DNA from: Mycobacterium sp. PO1
GTDB taxonomy: Bacteria > Actinomycetota > Actinomycetes > Mycobacteriales > Mycobacteriaceae
DNA length: 39,825 nt
Reading direction: 5' to 3'
Assembly: GCF_017312405.1 (NCBI RefSeq)
Contig: NZ_BLTG01000025.1
Span: 1-39,825 of the forward strand
The notes under the pieces: model-generated
Told to the model about the DNA's origin: nothing
Seen by the model: only the letters and a program-made list of their open reading frames with translations
Database searches by the model: none
In this document: one piece after another, positions 31,866 to 37,490 of the stretch
Numbering within the stretch: the stretch's first letter is position 1
How the letters are laid out: the number at the start of each line of letters is the position of its first letter
Made by a program: the position numbers and the translations under genes

Positions 31866-34013
31866 ATGGCAGAGAACACCATTCAGTGGGACAAGGATGC
31901 CGACGGCATCGTCACCCTGACGCTGGACGACCCGACCGGTTCGGCCAACGTGATGAACGAGCATTACAAGGAATCCATGCACAACGCCGTGGAGCGGCTT
32001 GTGGCAGAGCAAGATTCGATCACCGGTGTGGTGATCGCCAGCGCGAAGAAGACCTTCTTCGCCGGCGGTGACCTCAAGGGCATGATGAACGTCGGCCCCG
32101 ACAACGCCGCCGAGTCCTTCGCCGAGGTCGAGTTCATCAAGGCCGACCTGCGCACGCTGGAGACCCTCGGCAAGCCGGTGGTCGCCGCCATCAACGGCGC
32201 TGCTTTGGGCGGCGGTCTGGAGATCGCGCTGGCGTGTCACCACCGCATCGCCGCCGACGTCAAGGGCGTGGTCATCGGCCTGCCCGAGGTGACGCTGGGC
32301 CTGCTGCCCGGCGGCGGTGGCGTTGCGCGCACCGTGCGGATGTTCGGCATCCAGAAAGCCTTCATGGAGGTGCTCTCCCAGGGCACCCGGTTCAAGCCCG
32401 TTAAGGCCAAGGAGATCGGCCTGGTCGACGAACTCGTCGGCAGCGTCGACGAGCTGGTCCCGGCCGCCAAGGCATGGATTAAAGCCAATCCGGACGCGCA
32501 CACCCAGCCGTGGGACCAGAAGGGCTACAAGATGCCCGGCGGCACCCCGTCGCATCCGGCGCTCGCCTCGATCCTGCCGTCGTTCCCGGCGCTGCTGAAG
32601 AAGCAGCTCAAGGGTGCGCCGATGCCCGCCCCGCGGGCCATCCTGGATGCTGCGGTCGAGGGCGCGCAGGTGGACTTCGACACCGCCACCCGCATCGAGA
32701 GCCGCTACTTCACCTCGCTGGTCACCGGCCAGACCGCCAAGAACATGATCCAGGCGTTCTTCTTGGATCTGCAGCACATCAACGGTGGCGGCTCACGGCC
32801 GGACGGCATCGAGCCGGTCAAGATCAACAAGATCGGCGTGCTGGGTGCGGGCATGATGGGCGCCGGTATCGCCTACGTCTCGGCCAAGGCCGGTTACGAC
32901 GTCGTCCTCAAGGACGTCTCGATCGAGGCGGCCGAGAAGGGCAAGGGTTACTCGGAGAAGCTGGAAGCCAAGGCGCTCGAACGGGGCAAGACCACCCAGG
33001 AGAAGTCCGACGCGCTGCTGGCCCGCATCACCCCGACCGCCGATCCGCAGGACCTCAAGGGTGTCGATTTCGTCATCGAGGCCGTGTTCGAGAACCAGGA
33101 ACTCAAGCACAAGGTGTTTCAGGAGATCGAAGACATCGTCGAGCCGAACGCGGTGCTGGGTTCGAACACCTCCACGCTGCCCATCACCGGGCTGGCCACC
33201 GGAGTGAAGCGCCAGGAGGACTTCATCGGCGTCCACTTCTTCTCCCCGGTCGACAAGATGCCGCTGGTGGAGATCATCAAGGGGGAGAAGACCTCCGATG
33301 AGGCGCTGGCCCGGGTGTTCGACTACACGCTGGCCATCGGTAAGACGCCGATCGTGGTCAACGACAGCCGCGGCTTCTTCACCTCCCGCGTCATCGGCAC
33401 CTTCGTCAACGAGGCGCTGGCGATGCTGGGTGAGGGCGTACCTGCGGCCAGCATCGAGCAGGCGGGTTCTCAGGCCGGATACCCGGCCCCGCCGCTGCAG
33501 CTCTCCGACGAGCTGAACCTGGAGCTGATGCAGAAGATCGCCACCGCGACCCGGCAGGGTGTCGAGGAGGCCGGTGGCACCTACGATCCGCATCCGGCGG
33601 AGGCCGTCGTCAACACGATGATCGAGATCGGCCGTCCGTCGCGACTCAAGGGCGCCGGGTTCTACGAGTACGTCGACGGCAAGCGGGTCGGGCTGTGGGA
33701 CGGTCTGGCCGACACCTTCAAGTCCGGTAGCGCCGACGTTCCGCTGCAGGACATGATCGACCGGATGCTGTTCGCCGAGGCGCTGGAGACCCAGAAATGC
33801 CTGGACGAGGGTGTCCTCACCTCGACCGCTGACGCCAACATCGGCTCCATCATGGGCATCGGCTTCCCGCCGTACACCGGTGGCTCGGCCCAGTTCATCG
33901 TCGGCTATCAGGGCGCCGGCGGAATCGGCAAGGCAGCGTTCGTTGCCCGCGCCAAGGAATTGGCCGCCAAGTACGGCGAGCGGTTCACCCCGCCGGATTC
34001 GCTGCTGTCCTAA
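31866..34013 (+). CDS. fadB: multifunctional fatty acid oxidation protein (enoyl-CoA hydratase / 3-hydroxyacyl-CoA dehydrogenase)
   Basis: 715 aa (Rv0860 is about 720). The N-terminal hydratase domain (1-190) has the oxyanion-hole region [20 protein letters not shown] and the catalytic Glu in [18 protein letters not shown]-binding motif [24 protein letters not shown] from about residue 325; dehydrogenase His in [18 protein letters not shown]; the C-terminal dehydrogenase repeat ends with [16 protein letters not shown]. It hydrates trans-2-enoyl-CoA and oxidises 3-hydroxyacyl-CoA, and assembles with FadA. Good ribosome site GAGGAG before the ATG. Terminator hairpin 11 nt after the stop. Confidence 0.95.
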   Translation: MAENTIQWDKDADGIVTLTLDDPTGSANVMNEHYKESMHNAVERLVAEQDSITGVVIASAKKTFFAGGDLKGMMNVGPDNAAESFAEVEFIKADLRTLETLGKPVVAAINGAALGGGLEIALACHHRIAADVKGVVIGLPEVTLGLLPGGGGVARTVRMFGIQKAFMEVLSQGTRFKPVKAKEIGLVDELVGSVDELVPAAKAWIKANPDAHTQPWDQKGYKMPGGTPSHPALASILPSFPALLKKQLKGAPMPAPRAILDAAVEGAQVDFDTATRIESRYFTSLVTGQTAKNMIQAFFLDLQHINGGGSRPDGIEPVKINKIGVLGAGMMGAGIAYVSAKAGYDVVLKDVSIEAAEKGKGYSEKLEAKALERGKTTQEKSDALLARITPTADPQDLKGVDFVIEAVFENQELKHKVFQEIEDIVEPNAVLGSNTSTLPITGLATGVKRQEDFIGVHFFSPVDKMPLVEIIKGEKTSDEALARVFDYTLAIGKTPIVVNDSRGFFTSRVIGTFVNEALAMLGEGVPAASIEQAGSQAGYPAPPLQLSDELNLELMQKIATATRQGVEEAGGTYDPHPAEAVVNTMIEIGRPSRLKGAGFYEYVDGKRVGLWDGLADTFKSGSADVPLQDMIDRMLFAEALETQKCLDEGVLTSTADANIGSIMGIGFPPYTGGSAQFIVGYQGAGGIGKAAFVARAKELAAKYGERFTPPDSLLS

Positions 34014-34024
34014 CCCGAATCGAC

Positions 34025-34054
34025 CAACAGCCCCCGGTACGCCGGGGGCTGTTG
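34025..34054 (+). terminator. hairpin terminator of fadAB
   Basis: CAACAGCCCCCGG (34025-34037) pairs over 13 bp with CCGGGGGCTGTTG (34042-34054) around a TACG tetraloop. The next gene's -10 box starts only 2 nt after it. Confidence 0.85.
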
Positions 34055-34056
34055 CG

Positions 34057-34062
34057 TATGGT
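34057..34062 (+). promoter_or_regulatory. -10 box of a leaderless promoter for the acyl-CoA synthetase
   Basis: TATGGT fits TANNNT and ends 6 nt before GTG 34069. The promoter's -35 region therefore overlaps the fadAB terminator, and the transcript would begin at the start codon. Confidence 0.55.
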
Positions 34063-34068
34063 GAAGCG

Positions 34069-35547
34069 GTGCCGGAGGGGTTTACCGAAAGGTTCGCGGC
34101 GGCGCTCGCGGGCTACGGCGGGGAGCCGTGCATCGAGTTCGAAGGTTGCTGGTACTCGGGCGACTACATCACCGCCTATGGTCGGGCTGTCGCCTCGGCG
34201 CTTCGGCGCGCCGGGGTGGCTGATGACGCGCCGGTGGGCCTGGTGGTTCGCAACCGCCTCCAGCACGCCGCGGTGATCGCGGGATGTCTGGCCGCGGGGC
34301 GTGCCGTCTCGATGATCTATTCGTTCCAGTCAGCCGAGGCCATCGCCCACGACATCGAGAACCTGGCCCTTGCGGCGGTGGTGGCCGACCGCGAGGACTG
34401 GACCGACCCGGTAAGAGGTGCGGCGTCATCGGCTGGGTCCGCCGGACTCGCGCTCTCTGAGACAGAACCGACCGTGGATCCGGTACCCGGTCTCGAGCGC
34501 CGCGATTCGGCACGTCGGCACGCCGAAGCCGAAGACGGTGTGGCACTACAAATCCTGACCAGCGGCACCACCGGGCCGCCCAAGCGGCAATCCATCCGCA
34601 CGGCCGTGCTCGAGCGGACCGTCTTCAGCGTGACGGCCGGTGAGCGCGCCCCCGCGGATGCGCCGCCGGAGTTCGCGTACTGGCAGTTCGGTGGGATAGG
34701 GGTGTGTCAGCTGATCGCAGGCCTGTACAACGGGCGCCGGATCGCCATGCTCGAGCGGTTCTCCGTCGAGGCTTGGGTCGACGTCGTACGCCGGCACCGG
34801 GTGGTCCGCGCCGGGGTGCAGCCGGCGGTCATCCGCATGCTGCTCGACGCCGACGTACCCAAAAGCCATCTCGCCTCGCTGGATTTCTTGATCAGCGCCT
34901 CCGGGCCGCTGGATCCCGAGACGCGCGACGAGTTCGAGCGGCGCTACCAGGTGCCCATCAGGTTAGCCTACGGTGCAACGGAATTCGCCGGATCGTTGTG
35001 CGCGTGGACGCCGGAGATGCTCGATGAGTTCGCCCAGACCAAGCGTGACAGCGTGGGGCGGGCCCTGCCCGACACCCAACTGCGGATCGTCGACCCCGAC
35101 ACGGGCGCCGAAGTTGCCTCCGGGGAGCCCGGGCTGTTGGAGGCCAAGGTGGCGCCGATCGGGCCGAATTGGATACGCACCACCGACATCGCCAGCATCG
35201 ACTCCGACGGGTTCGTCACCCTGCACGGGAGGGCTGATGGCGCGATCATTCGCGGCGGCTTCAAGATTCTTCCGGAGACCGTTCGGCGCGTGCTGATCTC
35301 GCACCCCGGAGTGCGAGACGCATGCGTGGTCGGAGTGGACGACGCCCGCTTGGGGCAGGTGCCGTTCGCCGCCGTGGAGGTGGTCCCTGGCGCTGAGCCT
35401 TCGGAAGAGGAATTGAAAGACCTGGTGCGACGGACGCTTCCGGTCTACAACGTGCCCGTCGCCGTCGTGGTAGTCGGGGAGCTGCCACGCACGCCGGCGC
35501 TCAAGGTCAGTCTGCGCGACGTCGCCGCGCTGTACCCGGGCGGGTAG
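34069..35547 (+). CDS. AMP-forming acyl-CoA synthetase
   Basis: 492 aa from GTG 34069. ANL-superfamily fold: P-loop LQILTSGTTGPPKRQ, the adenine motif IRLAYGATEFAG (YGATE), the TTDIASIDSDGFVTLHGRADGAIIRGGFKI block including the hinge region, and the C-terminal lysine motif TPALKVS. Activates a carboxylic acid as acyl-AMP and then transfers it to CoA. The length is that of small- to medium-chain or aromatic acid:CoA ligases; the substrate is unknown. No ribosome site, so leaderless. Upstream in-frame sequence passes through fadB and the terminator and is rejected. The convergent PPOX gene ends 2 nt away. Confidence 0.88.
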   Translation: MPEGFTERFAAALAGYGGEPCIEFEGCWYSGDYITAYGRAVASALRRAGVADDAPVGLVVRNRLQHAAVIAGCLAAGRAVSMIYSFQSAEAIAHDIENLALAAVVADREDWTDPVRGAASSAGSAGLALSETEPTVDPVPGLERRDSARRHAEAEDGVALQILTSGTTGPPKRQSIRTAVLERTVFSVTAGERAPADAPPEFAYWQFGGIGVCQLIAGLYNGRRIAMLERFSVEAWVDVVRRHRVVRAGVQPAVIRMLLDADVPKSHLASLDFLISASGPLDPETRDEFERRYQVPIRLAYGATEFAGSLCAWTPEMLDEFAQTKRDSVGRALPDTQLRIVDPDTGAEVASGEPGLLEAKVAPIGPNWIRTTDIASIDSDGFVTLHGRADGAIIRGGFKILPETVRRVLISHPGVRDACVVGVDDARLGQVPFAAVEVVPGAEPSEEELKDLVRRTLPVYNVPVAVVVVGELPRTPALKVSLRDVAALYPGG

Positions 35548-35549
35548 CG

Positions 35550-35975
35550 CTACACGGCTCCGAGATCAGCCGAGAGCCAGTGCTGCGGCTCGAGCACGAT
35601 CAGTACGTTCTCACCGAGCTCACGGCGGGCGTAGTCGAGGTACCCGTCGACCTTTTCCGGTGCCAGGTAGCGCTCGGTCATCTCGACCAGTTGTTCGTCG
35701 GTGGCAGCCTCGATCCGGCTGACCGGCCCGTCCACGGCGACGTAGCGCACCGTCGGCTCGGACCGTTCAACCATCAGCGACAAGTGTCCCGCGGCCTCGA
35801 TGAGTTGGTGTTTGCGTGAGCCGGCCCCGGTCAGCACCCACGGCTGGCCGCCAGGGCTGTACTGATACCAGATCGGCACCGTCAGCGGCCCACGGTCACC
35901 TCCGGCGTTCACCGACAGTGCCGCGACGTGCGGCTCAGCGAGGAACTGCTCACGTTCATCTCTGGAAAGAGCCAT
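35550..35975 (-). CDS. PPOX-class (FDOR-type) flavin/F420-dependent oxidoreductase
   Basis: 141 aa. Split beta-barrel fold of the pyridoxamine-phosphate-oxidase superfamily: RGPLTVPIWYQYSPGGQPWVLTG followed by GSRKHQLIEAAGHLSLMVER and RYVAVDGPVSRIE. Mycobacteria have many such small proteins that bind F420, FMN or haem; the cofactor here is not certain. It is divergent from an F420-type luciferase-like enzyme, with both genes having TACTGT boxes at leaderless spacing. Convergent with the acyl-CoA synthetase. Confidence 0.87.
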   Translation of the reverse strand: MALSRDEREQFLAEPHVAALSVNAGGDRGPLTVPIWYQYSPGGQPWVLTGAGSRKHQLIEAAGHLSLMVERSEPTVRYVAVDGPVSRIEAATDEQLVEMTERYLAPEKVDGYLDYARRELGENVLIVLEPQHWLSADLGAV

Positions 35976-35981
35976 GGTGCG

Positions 35982-35987
35982 ACAGTA
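35982..35987 (-). promoter_or_regulatory. -10 box of the PPOX gene (leaderless)
   Basis: TACTGT on the minus strand ends 6 nt before the ATG at 35975. The same hexamer serves the divergent gene at 36025. Confidence 0.55.
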
Positions 35988-36024
35988 GCGTCGACATCCG
36001 ACACTGCCTTTCAGCGCGAGCGCC

Positions 36025-36030
36025 TACTGT
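36025..36030 (+). promoter_or_regulatory. -10 box of the LLM-class gene (leaderless)
   Basis: TACTGT ends 7 nt before ATG 36038; no Shine-Dalgarno sequence is present. It is a mirror arrangement with the PPOX promoter 38 nt away. Confidence 0.55.
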
Positions 36031-36037
36031 CGTACCC

Positions 36038-37045
36038 ATGCGCTTCGGATTGTTCATTCCCCAGGGTTGGCGACTCGATCTGGTCGGTATCGACCCGGGT
36101 GAACAGTGGCCGGTGATGCGCGACCTCGCCACCTACGTCGACGGCAGGGACGCGTGGGATTCGCTGTGGGTGTACGACCACTTCCACACCGTGCCGGTCC
36201 CCACCCACGAGGCGACGCATGAAGCGTGGTCGTTGATGGCGGCATACGCGGCCACGACCTCACGGATCAAGCTCGGTCAGATGTGCACGGCAATGAGCTA
36301 CCGCAATCCGGCGTACCTGGCCAAGGTGGCCGCGACCACCGACCTGATCTCTGGTGGGCGCGTGCAGATGGGCATCGGCGGCGGCTGGTACGAGCACGAG
36401 TGGCGTGCCTACGGCTACGGCTTTCCCACTGCGGGTGTCCGGTTGGGCCGGTTGGACGAAGGTGTCCAAATCATGCGCGACGCCTGGCGCGAGGGCGTCG
36501 TCAGCTTCGACGGCAAGCATTACCAGGTCGACGGCGCCATCGTCGAGCCCAAGCCTTTGCAGGAAGGCGGCATACCGCTGTGGATCGCCGGGGGTGGCGA
36601 AAAGGTCACGTTGCGCATCGCGGCGAAGTACGCGCAATACACCAACTTCACTTCTGAGCCCGAAGGGTTTGCGCACAAGTCGGAGATCCTGGCCGGCCAT
36701 TGTCGAGATGTCGGCACCGATTACGACCGCATCGTGCGCTCGGCGAACATCAATGTCGTCGTGGGTGCCACGGAGGCCGAGGTCAGCGAACGATTGCAAC
36801 GGGTGCGCTCCCGGATGGTCGAGCTGGCCGGGGAAGATGCGGCGGACGCGATGATCGCCGCCACGAGCACCCCCCAAGCCGGCGCAGGCACCCCAGAGCA
36901 GCTGGTCGAGGCCATCGGAAGACTCCGCAACCTTGGATGCCAGTACCTCATCTGCTATTTCCCGGAGGCTGCCTACGACCGCTCCGGCATCGACCTGTTC
37001 GAGCGCGAAGTCATCGCAGCGATCGGCCAAGCATCAGGTCACTGA
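36038..37045 (+). CDS. LLM-class F420-dependent oxidoreductase
   Basis: 335 aa. Bacterial luciferase-like TIM barrel: MRFGLFIPQGWRLDLVG at the start, WDSLWVYDHFH, RIKLGQMCTAMSYRNPAYLAKVAATTDLISGGRVQMGIGGGWYEHE and PLWIAGGGEKVTLRIAAKYA. Such enzymes transfer hydride between F420 and an organic substrate; many are uncharacterised. The ATG at 36038 starts the family sequence exactly; the frame upstream to 35816 is a shadow of the PPOX gene. It probably shares regulation with the divergent PPOX gene. Confidence 0.9.
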   Translation: MRFGLFIPQGWRLDLVGIDPGEQWPVMRDLATYVDGRDAWDSLWVYDHFHTVPVPTHEATHEAWSLMAAYAATTSRIKLGQMCTAMSYRNPAYLAKVAATTDLISGGRVQMGIGGGWYEHEWRAYGYGFPTAGVRLGRLDEGVQIMRDAWREGVVSFDGKHYQVDGAIVEPKPLQEGGIPLWIAGGGEKVTLRIAAKYAQYTNFTSEPEGFAHKSEILAGHCRDVGTDYDRIVRSANINVVVGATEAEVSERLQRVRSRMVELAGEDAADAMIAATSTPQAGAGTPEQLVEAIGRLRNLGCQYLICYFPEAAYDRSGIDLFEREVIAAIGQASGH

Positions 37046-37417
37046 CCGATTTTCGCGAACGATAGTTTCGTAGATTGCGTCCTGAACCACTGTTGAACTG
37101 CGTATTTGCGTCTGGCAAATACGTTGACATGCAACTATCTGATTCTCTTCGCAAAGACCGACGCAAATATTGTTACGCACATCACCCCATTCGCTTAGGC
37201 TCAGATCTGTGACGTTCGCGTCAAACAGTCGGCGCAACTTTCAGCAAACCGGTTTGCACCGGTCTGGATAGGTCGGGGAGCGGCAATGGCGCTGCGGTTC
37301 ACGAGGCTGAACCGAGTCGGCACACCGCCCTAAGGGCGCTCGGCTCAACTTCTTCACGCCGGGCGCTGCCCAGAGGATGCGGCCTCCGGTTTTCAGCAAA
37401 AACCAACCGGAGGACCT
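37046..37417 (+). promoter_or_regulatory. intergenic region and structured leader of the surface-protein gene
   Basis: 372 nt without a gene longer than about 40 codons. It holds: a 9-bp inverted repeat CGTATTTGC/GCAAATACG (37102-37110, 37116-37124) directly before a -35 TTGACA (37125-37130); a perfect palindrome GCAAACCGGTTTGC (37234-37247); hairpins CGGTTCA/TGAACCG (37295-37301, 37308-37314) and CGCCC/GGGCG (37326-37330, 37334-37338), the latter extended by GAGTCG/CGGCTC pairing; and CCTCCGGTT/AACCGGAGG (37383-37391, 37405-37413), which includes the ribosome site. No riboswitch class is recognised. The -10 box is uncertain. Confidence 0.55.
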
Positions 37418-37490
37418 ATGTGTGCCGCGCCGTGTCATCGTCGTGCCCAAAAAAAGTCGGAAAGCTCGCCCGACCTCACATTCTGGTTAG
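37377..37490 (+). CDS. possible short upstream reading frame overlapping the surface-protein start
   Basis: ATG 37377, preceded by AGAGG, opens a 37-codon frame beginning MRPPVFSKNQ and ending SHSG at a TAG. It overlaps the start of the surface-protein gene in another frame and its first codons lie in the hairpin that hides that gene's ribosome site, so its translation could open the hairpin. Basic composition, no family. Could equally be chance. Confidence 0.25.
   Translation: MRPPVFSKNQPEDLCVPRRVIVVPKKSRKARPTSHSG
37409..37414 (+). promoter_or_regulatory. ribosome binding site hidden in a hairpin
   Basis: GGAGGA lies 3-4 nt before ATG 37418 and is inside the 3' arm AACCGGAGG of a 9-bp perfect stem with CCTCCGGTT (37383-37391). 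While folded, the site would be blocked, so the leader may act as a translational switch. Confidence 0.5.

Noticed and set aside
36787..36799. GCGAACGATTGCA, identical to most of LacI operator copy 1
   Set aside because: Lies within the coding sequence of the LLM-class enzyme, 20 kb from the module and far from any promoter; taken as chance.
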